A stretch of 47,652 bases of DNA from Phycisphaerae bacterium (GCA_016929245.1 JAFGJE010000174.1:1-47652), one strand, 5' to 3'; counted from the first letter of the stretch, positions 24,373-36,439 are shown. The notes: a model not told the origin generated them from the letters alone. Numbers and translations are program-made.

Positions 24373-24469
24373 GGCCTTGTATAAATATATTTTATAGTCG
24401 AAAATGGAGACGGAAAGAGAAACACCGGTTTCACTTGATATTATTTTCATGCAATTCAGGAGCTGTGAA

Positions 24470-25471
24470 ATGAACGGGAAGGCGTTGGTTTGCACGGAAG
24501 ATCAGACATTTTCGATGCAGGACGTGTCGCTGGGCGAGATGGGCCCGGAGGATCTGTTCGTCCGGACGCGATACAGCGGCGTGAGCATCGGCACGGAGTT
24601 CGCGCTGATTCGCAAGAAGCTCCGTTGGGGTGGGTTCCCGATCTGCACGGGTTACCAGGCGATCGGCGTGATCGAGCGGGTCGGCGCGAAGGTGAAGGAG
24701 TTCCAGCCCGGGCGGACAATTTACTTCCGCAACACGAAATCCATCACGCTGTCGGACGGCACGAACGTTTCGCCGGTGGCGGGGACGCATTGTTCGCACG
24801 CCGTGGTCGCGCCGTCCACGACGCACGGGCCGGCGCTGTTACCGGCGGACGTGGACCCGGAGGCGGCGAGTCTGTTCGTCATGCCGGCGGTCTCGCTGTA
24901 CGGTACGGACATGGCCGGGGTGGGCATGGGCGATCTCGTCGTCGTGCAGGGCGCGGGATTGATCGGTCTGGGCACGGTGGCGGCCTGCGCGTTGCGCGGC
25001 GCGGAAGTCATCGCGATCGACGTGATTCCCGCGCGCCTGGAGGCGGCCCGGATGCTCGGCGCGAGTTACTGTATCCACGCGGGGAAGCAGGATGTCCTCC
25101 AGGCCGTCAGGGACATCGCGCCCGACGGCGCGGACGTGGTGTTTGAATCGACCGGCGTGGGATCGCTGATCGACCAGGCGATTTTGCTCGCGCGGCTGGG
25201 CGGGAAGTTCGTCTTCCAGGGCAACTTCGGCGCGGGGCGGATTCACCTGACGTTCCTCGAAGCCCACGCGCGACAATTGCGGGCGTTTTTCCCCTGCGAC
25301 GACGGATACATTCCGGCCCGTCGGGCGGTGATGCGATTGCTCGCTTCCGGCGCGCTGCCGTTGGGGAAACTCATCACGCATCGCGTGCCGGCGGAAGAGA
25401 GTCCGGCGTTTTACGATAAAATCAACCGCAACCAGGCCGACGACGTGCTCGGCGCGGTGATCGTCTGGTAA
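24470..25471 (+). CDS. MDR-superfamily dehydrogenase lacking the usual catalytic Cys
   Basis: The ORF track starts early at 24404. AGGAG before ATG 24470 sets the start, giving 333 residues. The fold is medium-chain dehydrogenase/reductase: an N-terminal GroES-like part (YSGVSIGTEFALIRKKL, GYQAIGVIERVGAKVKEF) and a Rossmann part (VVQGAGLIGLGTVAACALRGAEVIAIDV) that binds NAD(P). Where zinc alcohol dehydrogenases have the catalytic Cys (CxSD), this protein has SGVSIGTE, as in the BchC-like branch. It may act without catalytic zinc. It is probably under the divergent AraC regulator and may form an operon with the next dehydrogenase. The substrate is unknown; a sugar or polyol is a guess. Confidence 0.8.
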   Translation: MNGKALVCTEDQTFSMQDVSLGEMGPEDLFVRTRYSGVSIGTEFALIRKKLRWGGFPICTGYQAIGVIERVGAKVKEFQPGRTIYFRNTKSITLSDGTNVSPVAGTHCSHAVVAPSTTHGPALLPADVDPEAASLFVMPAVSLYGTDMAGVGMGDLVVVQGAGLIGLGTVAACALRGAEVIAIDVIPARLEAARMLGASYCIHAGKQDVLQAVRDIAPDGADVVFESTGVGSLIDQAILLARLGGKFVFQGNFGAGRIHLTFLEAHARQLRAFFPCDDGYIPARRAVMRLLASGALPLGKLITHRVPAEESPAFYDKINRNQADDVLGAVIVW

Positions 25472-25507
25472 CCGAATTATATTTATACAAAGAAAACGAA
25501 TCGGGCG

Positions 25508-25585
25508 CCGTGGTTCGCGCAGCGCCGCGGAGCAACCACGTTATCCAAGAAACGTGGTTGCTCCGCGGCGCTGCGCGAACCACGG
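25508..25585. repeat. Perfect 35-bp inverted repeat (second repeat family, copy 1)
   Basis: The arms 25508-25542 and 25551-25585 are exact complements with an 8-base loop. The arm contains CCGTGGTTCGCGCAG and GGAGCAACCACG. It sits between the two MDR dehydrogenase genes and would form a very stable hairpin in their transcript. A decayed copy is at 36366-36428. Confidence 0.85.
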
Positions 25586-25615
25586 CACCCTTGTGACAAT
25601 TAGAGAGGATATAAA

Positions 25616-26641
25616 ATGAAAGCAGCCGTTGTGGAATCCCGGGGGCGACTGGTCGTGCGCGACGTTCCGGAACCGAAGATGGGCGAATATGACTGCCTCT
25701 GCGAAACGCTCTACGGCGCCACGTGCAGCGGAACGGACGTCCACCTGATCGAAAACCACTCCATGCCGTTCGAGTATTCCTACCCGATGATCCTCGGCCA
25801 CGAGAGCATCGGACGGGTGCTGGAGGTCGGCGCGAAGGTGAAACAGTTTCGCGTCGGCGACCTCGTGACGCGCGTGGTGAACTACTCGACGGACGATTTG
25901 GCGTCGTTCTGGGGCGGATTCGCCGAGCGCAGTTTGGTGTCCGACCATGAAGTCATCAAAAAGGAAACCGGCCGGGAGATCGGATTCTCCGACGGGATTC
26001 ACAAGGTGCTCCCGGCGGAAATCGACCCCGCGGGCGCGACGATGGTCATCACCTGGCGGGAGACGCTGAGCTTCCTGCAACGTATCGGGGTCGCGCCGGG
26101 GGCGGCCGTGCTGGTGATCGGATCGGGCGGGAACGGTTTCTCGTTCGCCAACCACGCGCGGAATTTCGGCGCGGGGAAGATCGTGATGATCGGCAGCGAC
26201 TCCCGGCGGGAGGTCGCCCGGCGCGTCGGCGCGGCGGCGCTGTTCTCGTACAAACTCGACGACGTCGCCGGCGCGATCCGCGACGCGGGCTTCGGTCCGT
26301 TCGACCTGATCCTCGACGCCGTCGGACAGGCGGGGCAGATCGACCGCGTGCTTCCGCTGCTCAAGCCCGGCGGTCAGGTGGCGATGTACGGCGTGGACGA
26401 TTTCGGAAAAGTGACGATCAACCCCTCTCGCGCGCCGGGAAGCTTCACCTTCGCCAATCCCGGATACAACGAAGGCGAGGCCCACGACGCCGTGGTGTCT
26501 TTCCTGCGCGAGGGCAAGCTCCGGCCGGGCGATTTCTGCGATCTGGAGACGATCTACCCGCTGGAGTCGATCCACGACGCCTTCGCCGCCGTGCGCCAGC
26601 GAAAAGCCGTCAAAGCCGTGGTGCGGTTAGGGGAAGAATAA
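25616..26641 (+). CDS. Zinc-type MDR alcohol/polyol dehydrogenase
   Basis: The 341-residue medium-chain dehydrogenase has the catalytic zinc Cys in ATCSGTDVHLIE (about residue 37) and the GHE motif in MILGHESIGRVLEVG (about residues 61-63), so it looks zinc-active. The Rossmann loop is VLVIGSGGNGFSFANHARNFGAGKIVMIGSD (about 160-195). AGAGG lies about 8 bases before the ATG. It follows the Cys-less dehydrogenase on the same strand, with the 35-bp hairpin between them, so the two may act on related substrates. Sorbitol- or threonine-dehydrogenase-like activity is possible but unproven. Confidence 0.82.
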   Translation: MKAAVVESRGRLVVRDVPEPKMGEYDCLCETLYGATCSGTDVHLIENHSMPFEYSYPMILGHESIGRVLEVGAKVKQFRVGDLVTRVVNYSTDDLASFWGGFAERSLVSDHEVIKKETGREIGFSDGIHKVLPAEIDPAGATMVITWRETLSFLQRIGVAPGAAVLVIGSGGNGFSFANHARNFGAGKIVMIGSDSRREVARRVGAAALFSYKLDDVAGAIRDAGFGPFDLILDAVGQAGQIDRVLPLLKPGGQVAMYGVDDFGKVTINPSRAPGSFTFANPGYNEGEAHDAVVSFLREGKLRPGDFCDLETIYPLESIHDAFAAVRQRKAVKAVVRLGEE

Positions 26642-26650
26642 AAACCTGAT

Positions 26651-26733
26651 TTGACCACAGAGATTCAGAGGACACGGAGAAAACCATTAAGAAAATATTT
26701 CTTTCTCCGTGACCTCTGAGTCTTGGTGGTCAA
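26651..26733. repeat. Inverted repeat overlapping the purN 3' end
   Basis: Left arm TTGACCACAGAGATTCAGAGG (26651-26671) continues CACGGAGAAA. The right side TTTCTCCGTGACCTCTGAG (26702-26720) continues TCTTGGTGGTCAA. The arms are imperfect complements. The right arm lies inside purN and provides its last 14 codons and TAA. Confidence 0.7.
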
Positions 26734-27373
26734 TGTATTGTTTGATTTTCACAATCCGTCCGTCGATGGTCAGTCTGCCTTCGGCGAACAGGCGTATCGC
26801 TTCGGGATACGCGGCGCATTCCTGCTCGAATACGCGCGCCGCGAGGGCGTCCGGTGTGTCGGTGTCGAAGACGGGCACGGTCTTCTGCACGATGATCGGC
26901 CCCTCGTCGTAATCGTTGGTCACGAAATGCACGGTACAGCCGGACACCTTGCAGCCGGCCGCCAGCACCGCCTCGTGAACGCGCCGGCCATACATCCCAT
27001 GTCCGCCGAACCCCGGCAGCAGCGCGGGGTGGATGTTCATCACCCGCCCGACGTAGTTCGGCGGAATGATCCACATCGACAAAAAACCCGCGAGGATCAC
27101 AAGGTCCACCCCCGCGGCGTCCAGATGCTCCGCGATGCCGGCGGAATAGTCCTCCAGCCGCTCCGGCCCGTATTCCTGATACGGCACGAGATGGACAGCC
27201 AGCCCGGCGTCTTTGGCGCGATCGATACCCTTGCAGGGGCGCGACGCGATCACGACGGCGATCTCCGCCGGCAGGTCGGGCGCTTGCAGAAGGTTGACCA
27301 TCGTCCGCCCCCCGCCCGAAAGCAGCACGCCCAGGCGCAGTTTTTTCTCCACGGAACCACTCATGGAAACCAT
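26687..27373 (-). CDS. purN: Phosphoribosylglycinamide formyltransferase
   Basis: PurN transfers a formyl group from 10-formyltetrahydrofolate to GAR in purine synthesis. Motifs visible are GVLLSGGGRTMVNLL (about residues 14-28), VILAGFLSMWIIP, NIHPALLPGFGGHGMYG with the catalytic Asn-x-His, and HFVTNDYDEGPIIVQ with the catalytic Asp. The ORF track start at 27445 overlaps ligA. I use the Met at 27373 (MVSMSGSVEKKLRL); the Met at 27364 is also possible and neither has a strong SD. The C-terminal tail DHQDSEVTEKEIFS is encoded by the inverted repeat and is unlike normal PurN ends. It lies just downstream of ligA on the same strand. Confidence 0.9.
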   Translation of the reverse strand: MVSMSGSVEKKLRLGVLLSGGGRTMVNLLQAPDLPAEIAVVIASRPCKGIDRAKDAGLAVHLVPYQEYGPERLEDYSAGIAEHLDAAGVDLVILAGFLSMWIIPPNYVGRVMNIHPALLPGFGGHGMYGRRVHEAVLAAGCKVSGCTVHFVTNDYDEGPIIVQKTVPVFDTDTPDALAARVFEQECAAYPEAIRLFAEGRLTIDGRIVKIKQYIDHQDSEVTEKEIFS

Positions 27374-27407
27374 TAAACCCAGCGACGAGTTGAGAGTCAA
27401 TGCAACG

Positions 27408-29603
<2,196 letters not shown>

Positions 29604-29620
29604 TTAATAATCATCTTGGC

Positions 29621-29721
29621 TGTCATCCTGAGCGGAGCGCAGCGCAGTCGAAGGACCTCACGCGCACGAACCCATGAGGTCCTTCGACTCCGCTCGAAGA
29701 CTCGCTTCGCTCAGGATGACA
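29621..29721. repeat. Dispersed palindrome, copy E
   Basis: The left arm TGTCATCCTGAGCGGAGCGCAGCGCAGTCGAAGGACC faces the right arm GGTCCTTCGACTCCGCTCGAAGACTCGCTTCGCTCAGGATGACA. It lies between the ndk stop and the ligA start, both on the minus strand. The right arm has the extra CGAAGACTC segment seen on the left in copy A. Confidence 0.83.
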
Positions 29722-29745
29722 ATTGTTGGTCATGTACTTTTTTTC

Positions 29746-30210
29746 CTATTCCCGGTCCACAGCCGCGTAGATCCAGGGATCGTCCAGGAATTCGTACTCC
29801 AGAATATCCTCGTCGTCGAACCACAAATCGATTTCGCGCCGGGCGGATTCGGGGGAATCCGAGGCGTGGATCAGGTTGTAGCGTCGGGAAGCGCCGAAAT
29901 CGCCGCGGATCGTCCCCGGCGCGGCGTCGGGCCCGAACGTCGAACCGACCATCGAACGGACGATGGAAATCACGTCGTATCCCTCCACGACCATCGCCAC
30001 GACCGCCCCGGCCGTCACGAACGCCACCAGCGGTTCGTAAAAATCCTTGCCCTGATGTTCGGCGTACATTTTCCGCGCCAGGGACTCGTCCATCGGCCGC
30101 ATCCGCAGGGCGACGATCTTCAGGCCTTTGCGCTCAAGTCGATGGAGAATTCGTCCGATGAGATGACGTTGCACCGCGTCGGGTTTGACGATCACCAGCG
30201 TTCGCTCCAT
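29746..30210 (-). CDS. ndk: Nucleoside diphosphate kinase
   Basis: Ndk balances nucleoside triphosphate pools by phosphotransfer through a phospho-His. The 154-residue protein begins MERTLVIVKPDAVQR, and AGGAG lies 7 bases before ATG 30210, so the ORF track's longer start is rejected. The active-site region is NLIHASDSPESARREIDLWF (His near residue 118), and GSTFGPDAAPGTIRGDFG is the typical loop. A promoter with -35 TTGACC and -10 TACAGT sits upstream. The divergent rpsO gene shares a mirror-image box. Confidence 0.94.
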   Translation of the reverse strand: MERTLVIVKPDAVQRHLIGRILHRLERKGLKIVALRMRPMDESLARKMYAEHQGKDFYEPLVAFVTAGAVVAMVVEGYDVISIVRSMVGSTFGPDAAPGTIRGDFGASRRYNLIHASDSPESARREIDLWFDDEDILEYEFLDDPWIYAAVDRE

Positions 30211-30253
30211 GCGTGTCTCCTGGTCGTGGGTACGAAAATCGAAAACCGCCTCA

Positions 30254-30282
30254 ACTGTAGAGGCCCGGACCGGGGCGGTCAA
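30254..30282 (-). promoter_or_regulatory. ndk promoter with the -35 in an inverted-repeat arm
   Basis: On the minus strand, TTGACC (plus 30277-30282) and TACAGT (plus 30254-30259) are separated by exactly 17 bp. The -35 hexamer is the end of the arm TTGCCCCTTGACC (30277-30289), whose mirror copy serves the rpsO side. Confidence 0.55.
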
Positions 30283-30319
30283 GGGGCAAGAGGCGGCAAA
30301 AAAAAGTTGCCCCTTGACC
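30277..30319. repeat. 13-bp inverted repeat holding both divergent -35 boxes
   Basis: GGTCAAGGGGCAA (30277-30289) and TTGCCCCTTGACC (30307-30319) are perfect complements around 17 bases rich in A. Each arm, read outward, ends in TTGACC and is followed at promoter spacing by a -10-like hexamer. It may be a shared operator or activator site for ndk and rpsO. Confidence 0.7.
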
Positions 30320-30343
30320 GGAACAATTGGGCTTGCATTTTAT
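30314..30343 (+). promoter_or_regulatory. Candidate rpsO promoter
   Basis: TTGACC (30314-30319) is followed after 18 bp by TTTTAT (30338-30343). The -10 is weak. The resulting leader of about 125 bases contains a GC hairpin (CCGCC-CC-GGCGG near 30413) and could host S15 autoregulation, which is known in other phyla with different leader shapes. Confidence 0.4.
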
Positions 30344-30474
30344 CGTAAATTCCGTAGAGTACCGTAACGGAAAGAGCAGAAAAAGGTAAACACGTAGGTA
30401 CATGAAAGGAAAGCCGCCCCGGCGGGCCCCGCGCCCAGCCGGTACTCACCGCGGCGAACAGGGTTGTAGAAAGC

Positions 30475-30744
30475 ATGACGATTACGGGCGAAGCGAAAAA
30501 GAAGATTGTGGAAGAAAACGCGATCCATGAGGGCGACACGGGTTCCGCGGAAGTGCAGGTCGCGCTGCTGACGGCGCGCATCAATCACCTGGCGGATCAT
30601 CTCCAATCCCACAAAAAGGATCACGCGTCTCGTCGGGGGTTGCTCAAGATGGTGGGCAAACGAAACAGTTTGCTGAAGTATTTGTCCAACACCGAACCGC
30701 AACGCTATCGTGATCTGATCGGAAAACTCGGACTGCGCAAATAG
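30475..30744 (+). CDS. rpsO: 30S ribosomal protein S15
   Basis: S15 binds 16S rRNA early in 30S assembly and bridges to the large subunit. The 89-residue protein has the standard family text ([53 protein letters not shown]) and the normal length. It sits directly upstream of pnp, the widely conserved rpsO-pnp order. No strong Shine-Dalgarno is visible before the ATG. Confidence 0.97.
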   Translation: MTITGEAKKKIVEENAIHEGDTGSAEVQVALLTARINHLADHLQSHKKDHASRRGLLKMVGKRNSLLKYLSNTEPQRYRDLIGKLGLRK

Positions 30745-30783
30745 TCCGGATTCCACGTGTCGGATGTTCGCGTCCTTTGGGAC

Positions 30784-30848
30784 GGCCGCCTCGGCGGCGT
30801 CGTGTCTGTCCTTTCCCCGTCGGAAGGTGTCCGGCGCGTTTGCGCCGG
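30784..30848 (+). promoter_or_regulatory. Hairpins in the rpsO-pnp intergenic spacer
   Basis: Two GC-rich stems lie in this 180-base spacer: GCCGCC-TC-GGCGGC (about 30784-30797) and CCGGCGC-GTTT-GCGCCGG (30831-30848). In E. coli a hairpin here is cut by RNase III and used by PNPase to control its own mRNA. A similar role here is inferred from position only. Confidence 0.45.
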
Positions 30849-30924
30849 GGATATCCGCTCCGACCCGATCCATTTTTTGAATTATGTACAGGTTGAATAT
30901 ACACGTAGACAGAGGTAAACAAGA

Positions 30925-33150
<2,226 letters not shown>

Positions 33151-33177
33151 ATCCCTTCCCTATTCATATACGACAAC

Positions 33178-33226
33178 GCGGAACGGCAAGTCGAGGACCG
33201 TATCGGTTTGCCGTTCCGCATTTTTT
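33178..33226 (+). terminator. Rho-independent terminator after pnp
   Basis: GCGGAACGGCAA (33178-33189) pairs with TTGCCGTTCCGC (33208-33219), followed by A and six T residues. It lies 28 bases after the pnp stop. Confidence 0.9.
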
Positions 33227-33277
33227 ATCAAAAAATAATCCGTGAAATCCATTTTATCTCCGTGAAATCCGTGGATA

Positions 33278-33994
33278 ATGATTCCCGATATGGAACCCCC
33301 CGAACCCAATTCGGCGATCGCGGAACTCTCGCGGATCGTGGGCGGCCTGGCGCACGAGATCAAAAATCCCCTCTCCACGATCAACCTGAACCTCAAGCTG
33401 CTCGGGGAAGACCTGGGACGCTACCGGGACGACGATCACCAGCGTTTCGCGCGACGGTTGCAACTCGTGCAGGCGGAAGCCGACCGGTTGCGACAGATTC
33501 TCGACGATTTCCTGCAATACGCCGGGCGACATGAACTGACCCTCGTGGAGGTGGACCTGCGCGACCTGGTCGGCGAGTTGCGGGATTTCTTTCTCCCGCA
33601 GGCCGAGGCCTCCCGCGTGGTGCTGCGCACCAGCCTGGGCAACGAGCCGATCCTCTGCCGGCTGGACGTGAACCTGATGAAACAGGCGCTGCTGAACCTG
33701 ATGATCAACGCCACCCAGGCGATGACCGACGGCGGGGAACTGCTGCTGCACGTGGGCCGCCGCGGCGAGAACGCCCTGATCGACGTGATCGACACCGGAC
33801 CGGGCATCCCCGCGGAGAACCTGCACAATATCTTCCGCGCCTACTGGTCCACGAAATCCGGCGGAAGCGGCCTGGGCCTGCCCACCGCCCGACGCATCGT
33901 CCGCGAACACGGCGGAACCATGAGCGTCGAATCCGAACCGGGAAAAGGCACGCGCTTCCTCATCACGCTGCCGCTGGCGAAACGGCCGGAATAG
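33278..33994 (+). CDS. Soluble histidine kinase without a visible sensor domain
   Basis: The 238-residue protein contains only the kinase core: a dimerization helix with the phospho-acceptor His in GGLAHEIKNPLSTINLNL (His near residue 26), then the HATPase domain with N box (NLMINATQAM), G1 (DTGPGIP) and G2 (GSGLGLPTARRIV). The NtrB-like H box suits two-component signalling. No membrane segment or PAS domain is seen and no response regulator is adjacent, so input and partner are unknown. Two Met codons, at 33278 and 33290, can start it; neither has a strong SD. It is 12 bases upstream of the next gene, suggesting an operon. Confidence 0.88.
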   Translation: MIPDMEPPEPNSAIAELSRIVGGLAHEIKNPLSTINLNLKLLGEDLGRYRDDDHQRFARRLQLVQAEADRLRQILDDFLQYAGRHELTLVEVDLRDLVGELRDFFLPQAEASRVVLRTSLGNEPILCRLDVNLMKQALLNLMINATQAMTDGGELLLHVGRRGENALIDVIDTGPGIPAENLHNIFRAYWSTKSGGSGLGLPTARRIVREHGGTMSVESEPGKGTRFLITLPLAKRPE

Positions 33995-34005
33995 ATTGGT
34001 ATACC

Positions 34006-35067
34006 ATGGACGCTTTTTTCTATGAAGTCTTTGACGAGGAACGCGACGCGATTCTTCGCTATCTTCCCGCCGACGCGCGAGTGGAGATGACCCCCGCGAC
34101 GCCCCAGGAACTCGGCCACGACGCGCCGCCGGCGAAAATTCTCTCCACGCGGACGCAGTCGAAGATTCCCCACGCCTGGGCCGGCGAACTGACCGCTCTG
34201 TTGACTCGCTCCACCGGGTATGACCATATCGTCCGCTACGCGCGGGAAGCGAACTTCACCGGCCAGTGCGGGTATCTGCCGCTGTATTGCGCCCGGGCGG
34301 TCGCGGAGCAGGCGTGCATGCTCTGGATGGCCCTGCTGCGAAGGTTGCCTTTACAGCGCGCGCAGTTCGGCGCGTTTCACCGCGACGGCCTGACCGGCCG
34401 GGAGGCGCTCGACAAAACGCTGGTTGTGGTGGGCGTGGGCAATATCGGGCATGAGATTGTGAAGATCGGCTGTGGATTGGGCATGAACGTAATCGGAGTG
34501 GATATCGATCCGCGCCACGACGACGTGACGTACGCCGCCGTTAACGACGCCCTGCCGCGTGCGGACGTCATCGCCTGCGCGATGAACTTAACCGCCGACA
34601 ACGCGGGATACTTCAACACCGAACGACTCTCGAAATGCAAACCCGGCGCGATCTTCGTGAATATCGCGCGCGGGGAGCTTTCTCCGACCGCCGATCTGCT
34701 TTCCGCATTGGACGAAGGGAAACTCGCCGGCGTCGGTTTGGACGTGTATGAGGAGGAATCCGCGCTGGCGGTCGCCCTGCGGGCGGGAGATTGCGGACTC
34801 GTGCTTCGCGGCGAAGCGCCGCTTCGCAGAGTAGTATTGAGGAATGTCGAAGATCCCCTAGGGGCGGATTGCGGATTGGAAAACAAGACACAAAGTTCCG
34901 CCGTTCGGGCGGCGCTGGAACTGGCGAAACGTCCTGACGCGATTCTCACGCCCCACAACGCCTTCAACACCGCCGAAGCTCTCGAACGCAAAGCCCAACA
35001 GACGGCCGAAAGCCTGACCGCCTTCCTCCAAACCGGAAAATTCCCGCATCCGGTTCCTATCTGTTAA
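34006..35067 (+). CDS. D-isomer specific 2-hydroxyacid dehydrogenase family protein
   Basis: The 353-residue protein belongs to the D-2-hydroxyacid dehydrogenases (D-lactate or phosphoglycerate dehydrogenase type), which reduce 2-oxo acids with NAD(P)H. The NAD loop is VVVGVGNIGHEIVKIG (about residues 141-156). Arg and Glu of the catalytic set are in NIARGEL and LDVYEEE, and the catalytic His is in ILTPHNAFNT near 312. Between Glu and His, about 60 residues (GDCGLVLRGEAPLRRVVLRNVEDPLGAD...) are longer than usual, and their DNA is repeat-like. With LarA also in the window it could take part in hydroxy-acid metabolism. Substrate unknown. Confidence 0.85.
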   Translation: MDAFFYEVFDEERDAILRYLPADARVEMTPATPQELGHDAPPAKILSTRTQSKIPHAWAGELTALLTRSTGYDHIVRYAREANFTGQCGYLPLYCARAVAEQACMLWMALLRRLPLQRAQFGAFHRDGLTGREALDKTLVVVGVGNIGHEIVKIGCGLGMNVIGVDIDPRHDDVTYAAVNDALPRADVIACAMNLTADNAGYFNTERLSKCKPGAIFVNIARGELSPTADLLSALDEGKLAGVGLDVYEEESALAVALRAGDCGLVLRGEAPLRRVVLRNVEDPLGADCGLENKTQSSAVRAALELAKRPDAILTPHNAFNTAEALERKAQQTAESLTAFLQTGKFPHPVPIC

Positions 35068-35078
35068 CCAGTGTAAAT

Positions 35079-35162
35079 TGTCATCCTGAGCCCCTAAGGG
35101 GTGAAGGACCTTACGGTTAGCTACGCGTAAGATCCTTCACCCCTTAGGGGCTCAGGATGACA
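35079..35162. repeat. Dispersed palindrome, copy F (CCCCTAAGGGG stem)
   Basis: The ends match the family (TGTCATCCTGAGC and GCTCAGGATGACA). The stem is CCCCTAAGGGGTGAAGGACC on the left and GATCCTTCACCCCTTAGGGG on the right, again complementary. It lies between convergent genes (the dehydrogenase and the YdjM-like gene), where a two-way terminator would fit. Confidence 0.85.
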
Positions 35163-35191
35163 GTACAAATCATGTTCCCAACACTAAAATT

Positions 35192-36283
35192 CTACGGATT
35201 CCAAAGATCCCGCCAGCGCTCCTCGATCATTTTCTCTCGTCCCCGTGAAGAGCCAGGCCTGGAGATGTCCACGGGTGTCACGCCGCCCGGTGTGAACTGA
35301 AACCGCAGAAACCACAATCCATCGGGACTGGCCGTCCGCCAGGCGTACCGCATGTCGTGAAATTCCACGATCGTCGTTTCGCCCTCCTCGTGAACCACCG
35401 CGCGAAGCTGCCCGCCGGCGAACCAGTTGAAAAGTTTATACGCCTCCGTTTCCCGGGCCCGCGTGACTTCCGGTGGAATCGGCCTCCGCTTCGCCGCGCG
35501 GGACGTCTCGACGCGATCCCGATCCCCGAAGAGGTGCACGCGCAGAACGTACCAGTCGCCCGGGGTTTGAACGACGACGCGCCACAGGAAGATCGACCCG
35601 ACCATCGGATACGCCTCCGCGGAGACGATCCGTCGGTCCCCCACCTTCTCCATGCCGCGATACTTCGCGATATCGTGACACACCCGCCCGGCGACGAGAT
35701 ACCCCGTCGAAAGCGCCATGCCCAGAATCCCGATCGCCAGCGAAATCCGCGCCGCCCGTGCGGGCTTGCGTCGCCGGAGTTTCCGCGCGACGTAGCACAG
35801 CAGGAGCGTCAGAATGAGAATGGGCGTATAGATCAGGTCGATAATCGGAACGCAGTCCCACGCGAGGCGGTCCGCCGAAAACGGCCACAACAGTTGCGTG
35901 CCGTAGCTCGTGCACGCGTCCAGCAGGCCGTGCGTCGCGACGGCGACGAAGCAGCACGCGTACAGCCATCCGAACCGAACCGTCCCGCGATGCGACACCC
36001 AGTTCCGTCGCAGCCACCATCGCCTGAGCGCCCACCACAACCCCGCCGTCAGCAGCGCCAAGACGGGAATCGCCACCAGCGAATGCGTCAACCCACGGTG
36101 ATACCGCAGGCCGTCCATGGGCTGGCTTTGTCCCAGCCAGTGGGCGATGGGGGCAAAGAAGATATCCACGTCGGGCAGAACCCCCGCGAAGAAGGCGGCC
36201 CACGTCGCGTCGCGCCCGATCTTCTGCCGAAACCCGCACTGCGCGGTGGCGGCCCCCAGCAATCCTTGTGTGATCGTGTCCAT
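35192..36283 (-). CDS. YdjM-like membrane-bound metal-dependent hydrolase (DUF457)
   Basis: The 363-residue inner-membrane protein has the family start MDTITQGLLGAATAQCGF and the conserved His/Asp sites GVLPDVDIF, YHRGLTHSLVAIPV and THGLLDACTSYGTQLLWPFS, which probably bind metal. Four to five hydrophobic helices lie in the first 200 residues, including WLYACCFVAVATHGLL and PIIDLIYTPILILTLLLCY. The C-terminal half is soluble and basic. The biochemical role of this family is poorly defined; E. coli YdjM is only known as a LexA-controlled membrane protein. No SD is obvious before ATG 36283. Confidence 0.85.
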   Translation of the reverse strand: MDTITQGLLGAATAQCGFRQKIGRDATWAAFFAGVLPDVDIFFAPIAHWLGQSQPMDGLRYHRGLTHSLVAIPVLALLTAGLWWALRRWWLRRNWVSHRGTVRFGWLYACCFVAVATHGLLDACTSYGTQLLWPFSADRLAWDCVPIIDLIYTPILILTLLLCYVARKLRRRKPARAARISLAIGILGMALSTGYLVAGRVCHDIAKYRGMEKVGDRRIVSAEAYPMVGSIFLWRVVVQTPGDWYVLRVHLFGDRDRVETSRAAKRRPIPPEVTRARETEAYKLFNWFAGGQLRAVVHEEGETTIVEFHDMRYAWRTASPDGLWFLRFQFTPGGVTPVDISRPGSSRGREKMIEERWRDLWNP

Positions 36284-36365
36284 GTCGATTCATTGTAGCC
36301 GCAACACACCGAAGGATAACGATGAAAATCCGTCCACGAATTGCACGAATGGAATAAGTGGAAAA

Positions 36366-36428
36366 CGGGTGCCGTGGTTCGCGGATCAACGTGGTTGCTC
36401 CGCTGCGCTCCGCGAACCACGGCACCCG
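36366..36428. repeat. Second repeat family, decayed copy 2
   Basis: CGGGTGCCGTGGTTCGCGGA (36366-36385) and TCCGCGAACCACGGCACCCG (36409-36428) form a perfect 20-bp stem. The loop keeps AACGTGGTTGCTCCGC, which is the inner right arm of copy 1 without its partner, so this copy has lost the left inner arm. Confidence 0.78.
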
Positions 36429-36439
36429 CCAAAATAATA

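Noticed and set aside
25541-26575. Minus-strand ORFs with PWFAQRRGATT-type text near 25.5 kb and 36.4 kb
   Set aside because: The shared peptide is only the translation of the second palindrome family, not a protein family.
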